From: Ichthyophonus hoferi
Taxonomy: Eukaryota > Opisthokonta > Ichthyosporea > Ichthyophonida > Ichthyophonidae
Assembly (NCBI GenBank): GCA_002751075.1
Contig: NAOQ01000113.1
Span: forward strand, 109,990-156,200
Direction: 5' to 3'
DNA: 46,211 bases
Within the stretch, counting starts at the first letter, position 1, and each line of letters starts with the position of its first letter. The translations under genes were made by a program, and so were the position numbers. Shown here one piece after another: positions 24,701 through 34,639 of this stretch. The notes beneath the pieces are model-generated. The model was not told where the DNA came from and ran no database searches. It worked only from the letters and a program-made list of their open reading frames with translations.

Positions 24701-27054
24701 ATTTGACGTTTTCGTAAACCAGAACTGTCCTATATGGACGTATTTACCTCAGTCCCATGAAGGGATATCATCCACCTTCTATTCTCCTCAATTAATTTGT
24801 ATTGGATCACCTACCTTGCGCATATAACATTATAGTCTGATACAAAGAAATGTAATATTATGTAATGAGAGAAATTATGCCCAATCTACTATTATTATTA
24901 TAAAAGAATGTAGTGGCTCAAGAAAGAAACAAATAACGTAGAGCCCATTCTACCCCTGGGTAGCCATTTTAATAGGAATCAGTGTCAAGAGGTATCTATA
25001 TGGACACTAAACATTATAAATGATATGGTCACCATCATGGACACTGCAGGTAGCAATCAGACAAGAGCATACCTTGAAGAATCACAGGAGGTTCATAGAA
25101 GGATGACCGGCAGAGTGGGCAAGTCACATTGCCCCCTTGATAGTTTATCTGAATATCCCCAGTTAATAATAGGTCATACGCTACATAACCCTAAAATTAT
25201 ACATCTTCCTGTAGACTTGAATAAACAAAGAAAAACTTCAACATGTAGGCCCAGAGACACAGACAGTAGCATTAACATATACATACACCCATATGCATGT
25301 GTGCAAAGATATACACATAATCATACCCAGATAGGCATGGGCAATAAGACATGTATGCATTCTCCCTTATGGAACATACAGATTTACATATTCATGCCCA
25401 CAAGAAAATATACATGGATATGCATAGGCAGACATAAACAGCTCAACACAAAGTTAGAGATATACCTTGACCTCATAGAAGAACTCCATATAGATTAGGC
25501 ATATAATTTATAGGCATATGGATTCGCGTACATTGGCACACCAATTTACCTTATTTGACATATATGTTCACATGTTTATATAAATAGATATAGGAGTGTT
25601 GATCTGGGGATAAAACTGTAAGTATTTGCAGTCTACCAGCCAGTGAGTATCAATGTTTGGATGTGGCTGTACACCCGTCCCCCTAGTTCACGATAACCAG
25701 AATGACACAGCCTCCTACAGAACAACCATGATTCTCCCCCTCCACCACATGAATATATTACCTAGACACTGGTCTGCACTACAAGATTCCTCTTTCAATC
25801 CTTGCTACATACCTGCAGGCAAGAGAAATGGAACATGTGACCACACTCTGTGGTAAACAAGGCCCGGTCATTGGTCATTAACTCCCAGCAGATGGAACAT
25901 TCCTTGGGGAGGGCCCTCCCACAGTAGCAGTTATCAGCCTCTGCCTCCCCACACAATTCTGTTAGTCAAAATCGTCATCACCCACGACATCCAATCAGAG
26001 CACAGCCATTGCATGACTAGTGAGTATAGCCATCAATCAGGAAGACTTAAAGATCCTTGACGACATCGATCAGAGAGCTGGCGCTAAAAATATGATTATC
26101 ACATGATGTATTGATATTAACATGTAGTAGTCTATAGTCTACAGCATACATATGAAGGATTCGATGTATGAAGTTCACTTTATGTAAGGTCTGTAGGTTA
26201 TGATTTATTGCCTGCAATGTGTGATTTCTACGTAGAGTACTTTTTTATACTCTAAAATACACCAATAGTCTTGTTCTTTTACTCGCCTGTCAACACAGTT
26301 AGTGTCGTGTAGTAATAGCAATATACTCCATAAAAGAAGTTAAATAGGCAGAAACATGAAAACCAGTCATGACAGAGCAGGGTGTGGTAAAGGGTATGGT
26401 AAAATAAGGGGGTATGTCAATGAATACATGGTTACCATGGAAATCAGGCTCCGATCCCGGAATTTAACTGGCAATCATTTCTGCCTACCGCAAACTATAT
26501 ATGTTACTCATTAAATATATGTAAACAGGATTTTTAAGTGAAAGGCAACAACCGGAGAGTACCTCTTAAACAATAACACAAAAGTTGATTGTAATATCCC
26601 GTGAATGCTTATGTATATGACCTTTACCTAATAGGGCATATGTTTGAAGGTAAGATGTATGTGGGTAGTTCTGAGCCAATCACATGCATTCTATGCATGC
26701 ATAGGTGATTGTATGACAATGAGGCTACGTGTAAATCCATTTCTGTTTACTTTTGATGGAAAGGTACATACGTAGGTGAATAGGCGGTTAAGACTGCAGG
26801 GGTATATAGGTGGAGGGGTGGAGGGGTGTAGGTCTACTCTATATCCTCCTGTCTGCCTCAACCACCTCCACTGTCTACAATAAAACTGGTACCTGGAGAT
26901 GGAGACAGACAATGCAGAACCAATACCCACCTTCATCCACCGTATGATGGAGGATTGATTCTGAGTCATCGCCTAGCCTTATCAATGACACGTTTTCACT
27001 AAGCTCATCAAGGCCTATCACCTGCTCCTCCAGAATCTCCTCCTCCCCACTTGC
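21757..27054 (-). CDS. RING-H2 plus SH2 protein with Ser/Pro-rich tail (5' end missing)
   Basis: Predicted role: an E3 ubiquitin ligase that docks on phosphotyrosine proteins. Exons, read leftwards: 27054-26931, 25958-25813, 25148-25073, 24151-24023, 23708-23573 and 22591-21757. All five junctions join in phase, giving 481 residues and a stop. Residues 62-103 form a RING-H2: C62-x2-C65, C80, H82, H85, C88, C100-x2-C103 (KECSICWELM, ECGHMFHFSC, TCPLCRSSFYEPP), closest in feel to the RING of VWA-RING proteins. Residues 127-216 form a whole SH2: WYVADITREETE with the alpha-A Arg134, YLVRQT with the phosphate-binding Arg153, His172 in NWHCRIF, then RTFKTIAHLIDFY and a closing RLVRPV strand. Residues 217-481 are low-complexity Ser/Pro/Thr with basic patches (KRPAAKVLK, KKSQRPAEKKR). 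The first in-window exon is acidic; no ATG is seen, so earlier exons lie to the right. An assembly gap falls in the intron/last-exon region. The SH2 acceptor has alternatives within 15 bases in the same frame. Confidence 0.75.
22493..22634 (+). repeat. Gap-flanking direct duplicate, left copy
   Basis: Nearly identical to 23043-23185; I see one length difference (gggattgc here, gggaattgc there). It contains the start of the last RING-SH2 exon and its acceptor. Confidence 0.95.
22635..23039. other. Assembly gap (405 N)
   Basis: Unresolved bases. Both sides carry the same ~140 bases, so the gap size and the true copy number here are unknown. Confidence 1.
23043..23185 (+). repeat. Gap-flanking direct duplicate, right copy
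   Basis: Second copy of 22493-22634. It repeats the exon start (minus strand from 23142) and its acceptor, then runs into ordinary intron DNA. Confidence 0.95.
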
Positions 27055-27833
27055 CTGTATGCCCCCCACCACCACACCTCTCTTAGTGATAACCCTTTAT
27101 CCACATAATGACCATTGCATACATAAGGTCTAGAACTTCATCCGTCCATATATAGTATAACTTGACTCGTCAGGGAATAACAATTCCAGTTTTACTACTA
27201 CTTCCAAAGACCAAAGACCACAAAGGGTCACTCCATTCCATAAAGAGTTCTAGGTAGATTCTTTAATACGTAACTATGCAACAGCATACGTCTCAAATTA
27301 AGAGGTACCTGCAATCAAAACTGTATTTACCTACCATGATAGACATTACCGAGTATGCCTAGCCCCTTGCACGTTGGCGACCTTGGGTAAATGTATTCGT
27401 CCTGTCCTAATAAAAAATAACTACACAATAACTACAGGTACACAAGAGGCGTAATATATGGTTGCCGCTGGCAAAAGCCGCACATGCCATATGATAGTGT
27501 AGAATACGATGGACTGCCTAATGATACCGTGGGATATATCCCACAATAGCTAGGAAAGGGGCAGGCAACCGGTCACCAGACAATTTGAACTTAAGCAATT
27601 TAAACCGGTGATTTATAAAATATTCTACTTTTAAATTTTTTTTTTTGTTTGCATAGGAGGTCCTTCTCTCCCTAAAGTGTCACACTGTGCACTGACTGTT
27701 CCGGCCGCAAAACAGCCACACTAGGTTTGCCCCATGTACGCGTTGGACACACTACATATATATATATATATATATCATAGAATACTGAATGCTGGTGCAA
27801 TCCATGGGGTAACTTATTCTACATGTTTTCCAG
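27055..27833. other. Between the RING-SH2 exon and the membrane ORF
   Basis: Should hold upstream RING-SH2 exons or its promoter. Minus-strand ATGs exist (for example a short GCA-rich frame near 27490-27440) but none can be tied to the gene by phase and homology. A TA run lies at about 27754-27774. Confidence 0.3.
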
Positions 27834-27952
27834 GAATACTTGCATTAGCATTAACCTTCATACAAGTATTACTCTTGCTTTTTCTCTACTGCAGCAAACT
27901 AGTCGAGGAATGCTTTAAGATAAACACAGAAGGTCCTCAAGATTGTCATTAG
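27834..27952 (+). CDS. Possible last exon of a membrane protein
   Basis: After a good acceptor (tgttttccag, ending 27833), one frame stays open for 38 residues to TAG 27950-27952. It begins with a strongly hydrophobic stretch (LALALTFIQVLLLLFLYC), followed by a polar tail with Lys/Glu residues. A final helix plus short cytosolic tail is the layout of tetraspanin and similar multi-pass proteins, but I find no upstream exon with tetraspanin motifs. It may be chance coding in AT-rich DNA. Confidence 0.25.
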
Positions 27953-27963
27953 GTATGGTGGAG

Positions 27964-28063
27964 TTAATCAGAGATTAACGATCATTCTTGTTATTAATCA
28001 GAGATTAACAATCATTCCTGTTATTAATCAGAGATTAACGATCATTCCGTTTATTAATCAATG
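27964..28063. repeat. 30-base tandem repeat, a little over three copies
   Basis: The unit ttaatcagagattaa plus cgatcattcctgtta starts at 27964, 27994 and 28024, with a partial fourth at 28054; copies differ at one or two bases. The first half is a near-palindrome (TTAATCnnnGATTAA). It starts 12 bases after the preceding stop codon. Confidence 0.95.
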
Positions 28064-28065
28064 AC

Positions 28066-28785
28066 GATATTAAGCCATTAAAGATTAGTTCGCCATTTAA
28101 CAATTTTAATCCTAACTAATCATGGCTCTACATTCTTAATCCCAGAAAACTACTAGCTTTACTAATAATCTGTGAGGGAATATGAATTATTTCGACCTAA
28201 AACAAAACAATAATTACGGCGTAGGGTTGGAATAAACACGGTCTCTACCTTACAAGTCATAGCCATTATTGTCACATCTTATCATCATATTGTCCTAATA
28301 AAACCTATAATGACGATACATATGAACTAATATTAATACTATGCCTAAAAAATGAGGAGGAAAGAAAGCAATACGTTTTGAACACCGGTTTTTACCCACC
28401 TTTCTTCCCATTCCAGTTATATGCCATTTAATTTAGCATTTGGATGTGTTAATGTGACCATAAGCCTTGTAATAGACTTTAAAAAAAAAGATGATAAGGC
28501 CTTGCTATATAGAAGAATATTTAAAATAAATTCAAATAGTTGCAGATTAAGAATTCTGCACAATTTTTCATAGTACAGGTATATATAAAAATATAGGAAG
28601 AGATGGATACTTGGGGTCTTACTGGTAATATTTTAAGATGATTTTGTTCATATTTTAATATCTGAGCCATTCCTAATGGACCAATCATAGCCTCTGTTTA
28701 CTTATTTTCTATTGGCTAAGAAACATAAGATCTGAAGTGTACCGGTATACCTATGTAACACAAACAAGTAAGTAGTTGGGTATAA
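28066..28785. other. AT-rich spacer
   Basis: No coding run or RNA gene that I can support. It should contain 3' flanks of the converging units on both sides. Confidence 0.4.
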
Positions 28786-28791
28786 TTTATT
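28786..28791 (-). terminator. AATAAA overlapping the stop codon of the 128-aa gene
   Basis: The minus strand reads CAATAAATT across the TAA stop, so a polyadenylation signal overlaps the stop. If used, the 3' UTR would be only about 10 to 20 bases; a later signal may be the real one. Confidence 0.3.
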
Positions 28792-29377
28792 GAAAATAAT
28801 TAATTCCATGATATTTATGGTACATTTGTGGGCTTCCATCCCTTGATTTTAAAATTACAAGAAGGCTATATAAAATGTCTCCTGGAAGGATTATTTCAAA
28901 CATACCCATCCAACCACCAATTGTGACGTCATCAGTATAAGTAGTTTTATACTCCCCTTTATGTACAATATAGGTACTTCCATGGAAAAATCTCAACGGT
29001 TTATCATGGTGGAAGGTGAAAATGGCAACGGAGCAACAATTAAAAGGGAACTCAAACTCTTTAAAACATAAAGGAGGCTAGATGGACTACGTACCAAAGT
29101 CATGTGATTTGCACCAAAAGCTTAAAATGATATATCACCAGGTGGCATTATACTAAAATCTACTATGGCTTGCTACATCAGTCCCTTTTTACTCTCTTGA
29201 TCTGTGATATTTGATATATCAACAACCCAGCAATTACCACTACCGATTCATCATCCCTTAGTTCTTTTCATACTCGCTCACTCGAGCTGGTCGTTGTGTG
29301 TTCCCCCACTTGAATACTTGAAGGAGTTGTGGGGTACAGGGGCACACGGTTTTTTCAAGCACTTTTGCCTCTCCCAT
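28787..29377 (-). CDS. Small two-exon protein of unknown function, 128 aa
   Basis: I do not recognise this protein. Exon 1 is 29377-29282 (ATG at 29377-29375, 32 codons) and ends at a consensus donor GTGAGC in phase 0. Exon 2 is 29077-28787, beginning after CTAG at 29078 in the same phase and ending with TAA. The protein starts MGEAKVLEKTVCPC and has a region rich in aromatic residues (FTFHHDKPLRFFHG, YIVHKGEYKTTYTDD) and then a hydrophobic segment (GWMGMFEIILPGDILYSLLV) before a His/Tyr-rich end. The content is far from random AT-rich frames, with balanced residues and GC-richer codons, which supports coding. No signal peptide is clear. It lies head to head with the WBP2-like gene, about 800 bases apart, so they may share a promoter region. 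Confidence 0.5.
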
Positions 29378-29837
29378 TTCTACTATTAACATGATAGAAA
29401 AAGGAAAAAACTAAGCGTTCTCACATGTTACGTATATACATGCATTTTTTTTTCTGTTCGACATGCAATTATAATTTATAGTAACAATCCGGCAATAGGG
29501 GTGGTCTTATAGAACTTATTACCATCACAGTCTAGCGAACTCTTGCTTTTCCTCCTTAGTATTCAACTTTGGCATGGACAAGAATCTTTCGGGCACTTAG
29601 AGGCCAAGGAGAGAGATAGAACAAATGAGATATACTCACCTATGTGATTTATTATCTATTTACTCTCTATCTACTCCCTGTCTACCCTCTTTATCGTTAT
29701 CTCAGCAGTCTAGCTACATGCAATTGGCCTTTGTACCAGAACTCTCAGTTATTAATAATACGCAATGGTTATATATCTTCGAAAACAACCGAGAGATTCT
29801 ATTGGCTACAGATAATAATTGTGAAATATAAAATCAT

Positions 29838-29869
<32 letters not shown>

Positions 29870-29895
29870 TGTAAACCTAATAACCATAAGTAATA

Positions 29896-29929
<34 letters not shown>

Positions 29930-30174
29930 TATACCGTCAGTGGTCTCATAGGCTTTGAACTTTTTAAATAGTTCTTTTCCTTAACTGCAGGATCTTGTGT
30001 GTTTCATATTATTATTTATTGTTGTAGCGAACTTTTATGCAATATCTAGTTGTAGAGGCAGCGGCTGTGTGAAGGCATTCCTTTAGGCAGTTTAGTAAGG
30101 GTATTTGGGAGTAGTGACCGTAAAAAAGGGCTCGATAAGGTAACAACGTATTACAGAATAATACAAAAACCATT
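29378..30174. promoter_or_regulatory. Divergent intergenic region between the 128-aa gene and WBP2
   Basis: About 800 bases between two start codons facing away from each other, the natural place for both promoters. It contains two long AAT/TAA microsatellites (29838-29869 and 29891-29930). I see no defined promoter motif. Confidence 0.4.
29838..29930. repeat. (TAA)n microsatellite pair
   Basis: Two pure trinucleotide runs, about 29838-29869 and 29891-29930, separated by 21 mixed bases. Confidence 0.95.
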
Positions 30175-31601
30175 ATGTCCAAGAATAGTGCCGACCTTAG
30201 TGCTAATGGAAGTCTGATCTTATTGCCTGGTGAGAGGTGAGTATATGTATTATTCTCCGTGGATGTCGAGGCTGTTTATATTTGTATGTAACTTAAACAT
30301 TGGGTGTTGGAGACTCAGGTGCATTAGTAATAGTGTGTGGTTATATATTCATGTGTTGGTATATACATGTTCGTGCCTGAAAGTACCTGTACCGCGGGTG
30401 GTGTTATGAGTCGCCCCTGACCATAACCATGAGGTGTGGCCTAGCCTCCTCTACTCAGTAGGAAACATCAAATTCCTTTGCACTTTGGTTCATCCTGTAA
30501 CCGTAGAGGGTGCTATATATGTGTCTTCACAAAGAGTATGTATCGTTCTAAATTTGTTTTATTCAGACATTGATAGGGTTCGTTAGTAGGAAGTGATTTG
30601 ATATTGTATGTGTATCTTCCTGCATAAGTATTTATGTGCCTATCTTTCTGTGTATTTAGCCGTGTATTCGTGTATTTATGTCATGGGAAGTGATGATTAG
30701 TAGTGGCCACAAACTTGGTAGACCAGATCACACTTTTTGAAATAAGGCTGTAAGGACAGTGAGGCTAGACTAACATGGTGCCTTTAGATAGTGTTTGTGG
30801 CCGCCAGGCCCAAAGATTTGATTAGCTTTGTAATGCCTCTGGTCTGTCTACACACCATGGATCTTCAACAACCTCTTTTTGGTGCCAACACCTTCACTGG
30901 AAAGGTCGATGCCATGCCCAATGGTGAGTGGAGAGGCGGTACATATGACTGCTAGCTATGAGGTTACACTGATTGGTGCTTCTTACTTGCTGGGTAATAG
31001 TATCTACTTTCTAGTGTAGGTTGGGTTTACTTGGTTGACACTGTACTCTTCATTTTCTACCTATATAGCGAGGCTCGCGATTCATTGGTTGTTTTCAAAT
31101 GCCTAACTCCTATTAGTGTATTCACGGGCAGAGCTTAGGGCATAATCTAACTGGAGGAGATAACAGGGGGTTATATGGGGTCGGCCGACTTTAAGCTTTC
31201 CTTCACGTTGGGGGGGGCGATAGAGTTTGCACAGGCCGTCAAGGGGGCGTATACCATCCGGTTACCATCTAGTGGCCCTACCACCATGATCCCTACAGGT
31301 AGTTGTGTTTGTGGGTTGCTTAGCCTGGTCCTTATTCTAGTTTCTAGGGAGCTAACCTGATCTGTTGTTTTATTCAGTGACTGCCCAATCCCCTGGTGTT
31401 GCCCCTCCTGTATACAGCCCTGGTCCCACTCCCCCTGCGGGTTCCTCCTGCCCACCTCCCAATCTATGCAATGGCCTGCATGGCTCACCTCTCCCTTCTG
31501 CCCCTCCTTCCTACTCCGAAACATATGAAATGGTGACCCTGTCTCATCCCTCTAATGGGCAACCCCCAAACTATGATGGACAGATAGCCAGCGGCAGATG
31601 A
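30175..31601 (+). CDS. WBP2: WBP2-like GRAM-domain adaptor with three PPxY motifs, complete
   Basis: WW-domain binding protein 2 is a cytosolic and nuclear adaptor and co-activator whose PPxY motifs bind WW domains of YAP/TAZ, NEDD4-type ligases and WWOX. Exons: 30175-30229, 30459-30535, 30788-30923, 31167-31298 and 31378-31601, joining in phase to 207 residues. Residues 1 to about 105 match the WBP2 GRAM domain in order: EGAIYVSSQRIVFVAARPKD against the KGTVYLTPYRVIFLSKGKD region, then ISFVMPL, QQPLFGANTFTGKV and GSADFKLSFTLGGAIEFAQ against GSASYKLTFTAGGAIEFGQ. The tail is Pro-rich with PPVY at 143-146, PPSY at 176-179 and PPNY at 196-199. Length is a little under the human protein (261). 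Start and exon 1 are the least certain part: a consensus donor gtgagt at 30237 competes with 30230, but only 30230 keeps phase with exon 2. Confidence 0.88.
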
Positions 31602-34209
31602 ATTTATACTAGATTAATACTGTGGACTAGGGATATGACACCAAATATCTGCTGATATAAATTAAGGGATTAGTAGAGGGTGGAAAGGTTGGGTTGAAGT
31701 GTGTGGTAATGTGTGGGGGATACTCTTTACAGTGTGTAGATGTGTCATATAAACTGATATTGTGGCTACATATGCCAAGGCGCAGAAGGACAAAGCCTAC
31801 TAGAGTGGGCATATTACTGTTTAGCTTTGATAGATGGGTTATTTGCTATCACAGCGCACCCATATATATGTGTATGTGCGTCTGCGTTGCAAAAATCCCA
31901 GTTGTATATGAGCAGAGCTCCCGGCACCAAGACAATTTAGCCTGAGATTTTATTTATTGTTTAGCTTTGCTTCACTCACCTCTGTTTTCTTTGATCTAAG
32001 GTTGTGGATTCCTCATTAACAATGATCCTATGGCATTTGCACTGATCCTTTGCTAGAGTATTGCATAGTTTGTAATGATTGCAGTAAAATTGAGAAAAGA
32101 ATATCTGCCTTTACATATGTTTCGACGATCCCTAATCTATATTAATCTCCATACAGCTACATATTTTGCTTTGATGGCCTTATTTTTTGTAGCTAACTGT
32201 AATATTGACTCTATCTGTACATACTACTCTGTTGACATGAATATATACCTGATCTATATAAATTATGAATAATCGTATTGCATGCATGGTAATATTAGAT
32301 CCAGAATGTGTGAGTCTAAGTTACCCAGATAAGTATATATCAGTGATTTTGAATACATTCAATTGAAGCACTGGTTATATGCCATTCCAAAACACTCAAT
32401 CACCCACCAGGTTATTTTGTTAAAACATACAGTAAGGCATGTTCAGAAAGGCCTTTTGTAATTGAAGATGATACTGGTTGATTACTTTGGGAAAACATGC
32501 AAGTCGTAATATTATTGGAGAAATATGGGACTTTTTCTATCAAAAAATTGTTGATAAAAAAGGACTGTATAGTCATAATAAAGAAAACGTATCTGATTGG
32601 CTTGCAGTAAATTATACCTAAAGCTCAGACAATAAAGTCGCGGTGAGCAGCTAGCAATTACTTCTTCATGATAGCATGAAGTCATGGGCCATAACGCCAT
32701 ACACTATGTACGATGACAGACTTTTAATGAGTTATGTCATTATTATTAGGTATAAAATACAGGTATATAGTAATAACTCAAAGCATTATTGTACTATTTT
32801 TATTAGGGCATTGTACTCTGGCCTACATCTAACAGCCTTTCCAGTAAAATACTATGATAAGGAATAATAATTAATAGACTACTTGAATTGGTTGGTTTCT
32901 TATTCATTCATGATACTTGTGTAGAAGCTTGTAGACAATTCTATAATTCATTATTCAATTATAATTGAATGCTTTGGAGTTAGTAGCCTATGTAATACTT
33001 CTATATATTTAAATAGTTGTGATAGGATAAATTCGGATTATAGAATGTGCTATATTTATTAACTATTCAGGACTATTTAATCATATGTAAAGATACTAAT
33101 GTGAAATAATCAAGCCTATAATAGTTATATTTTGAATTGAGGGGGAACTCTTGGTGCCTGTGTAAGGTAGGTTTACAGCTGTCATTGATTTATTTATATA
33201 TATATCGTTGGTATATTATCTTAATGGTATCATAATTGCGTGACAGAATAATTCTTGAAATGTGCTGCTGGTAATTCCTAGTTGATTGCGGCTATTATGG
33301 TTTGGCTACTACTGTCAGGGAAGATTGATATTATGTCGTCTGTTTAATTATGATGTCATCTATAGAACTAGCAAGAATCATGTGATATACCCTCAGTAAC
33401 TATGATCACATGTGAGTGTATTACTTGTTAAAAACACTCAAAACATTTAAAATGTTCAAGTTATTAATATATCCATTCAGATATGTGAAACTATATATAT
33501 CATTGTTTCATTATTACTGTGTACAGCATTAGTTGAAAATTATATCAACATCAATAGTTTTTTGTACAATTAAGCTAAATACATTAGAAAGACATTTGCT
33601 TACTATATTATTTTACACTTAATCTTGTAAGATCGTATCAGATATATAATGATATTCTTGAGAACTATTAGGGCATTAAAACATCGTGTATGTCCATATT
33701 AACTATGTTAACTTATAAATAACTAGATAGAGGAAATTAAAGATTAAAGATAATGGTGGTTATTGTGTATCAATGGCAAAGTTACTACTATGGATCTATT
33801 GATTTGTGTAGCTCAACGTCTAATTATTACTCTAACAATTAATTTAAATAATTGTTAATGCAGAGTATCCTTTAAAAGTTATAATTAGTTTTTACCAGCT
33901 ATTATATATAACACTTTAAAGGTATGAAAACTATAAATATGTGTTATAAGGGAACATATATATTAAGAATAGAATATGTTTATGTTTGTTGTGCAATTAT
34001 GGTATAAAAATGTGTATAAGGTCCATAACCCTGTTAAGATACAGGTAACTAGATAACAAATAATGAATGCTACAAAGCTATGTATGTAACGAAAGGATTC
34101 ATATTTTTCACATATCGGTATTTTATGCAGATGTAGGGGTCCTTTATAAGTTATTTCCATTCTCTCTTATCTTTTCCCAACCTTTGTTTATCGTGGGTAT
34201 TAATTGTAG
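31602..34209. other. AT-rich spacer downstream of WBP2
   Basis: Contains the WBP2 3' UTR and then AT-rich DNA. Frames such as 31694-31945 and 32075-32272 lack splice or domain support. No RNA gene is seen. Confidence 0.4.
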
Positions 34210-34376
34210 CTGTGCTCATTAATGTAAATGGGAACAATCATAAAAATTCTGATTGGCCAACACAATTCACAGAAGATCAAGGAGGCCCACTAAAATTATC
34301 TGATCTTATCTCAATGATCTATATACCATTGTTTCCTTATTTGGATAGCTCGGCAGCTGCTAATTTTCTTATTAAT
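34210..34376 (+). CDS. Possible orphan exon, 55 codons, unknown product
   Basis: Bounded by an acceptor (attgtag, ending 34209) and a consensus donor (AAT followed by GTAAGTGC at 34377), with an open frame throughout: VLINVNGNNHKNSDWPTQF, then LSDLISMIYIPLFPYLD and SSAAANFLIN. Residue make-up looks protein-like. The next acceptor to the right does not continue the frame, and the adjacent DNA is a minus-strand copia fossil, so the host gene may have been interrupted or its next exon may lie beyond. I cannot place a 5' exon or name a family. It could also be a chance frame. Confidence 0.3.
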
Positions 34377-34639
34377 GTAAGTGCTTGCATATTATGTATT
34401 GACAAATCAATTTATCTGGTTGAGAACATGATTTAATTAACTAATATTGGACCAATCATTTCATGATTTACTTTATATCAGAACTTCAGCTGAACTGTGT
34501 GTTCATTTGGAGTTAATGGTCTTGCAACACTCCCATTGACTGGTGCATTAAGGAGGGCCAAACCAAAAATTGCAGAAAGACTTAACTCAGCAATGTGGCC
34601 ATGCTGGCGCTTCCTGGATGTAATTTGGGATATTTTTCA

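Noticed and set aside
25025-25498. 157-codon plus-strand frame
   Set aside because: It lies antisense to the second RING exon and its intron and shows no domain of its own.
26691-26969. Minus-strand frame with a PPPIYP motif as an extra RING-SH2 exon
   Set aside because: Its only open frame does not match the phase of the neighbouring exons. The motif comes from a low-complexity cct/cca run, and the exons on either side join in phase without it.
29204-29389. 61-codon plus-strand frame
   Set aside because: Antisense to exon 1 of the 128-aa gene, which has a start codon and a consensus donor.
31171-31524. 117-codon minus-strand frame
   Set aside because: It is the antisense shadow of WBP2 exons 4 and 5, which have homology and phase-matched junctions.
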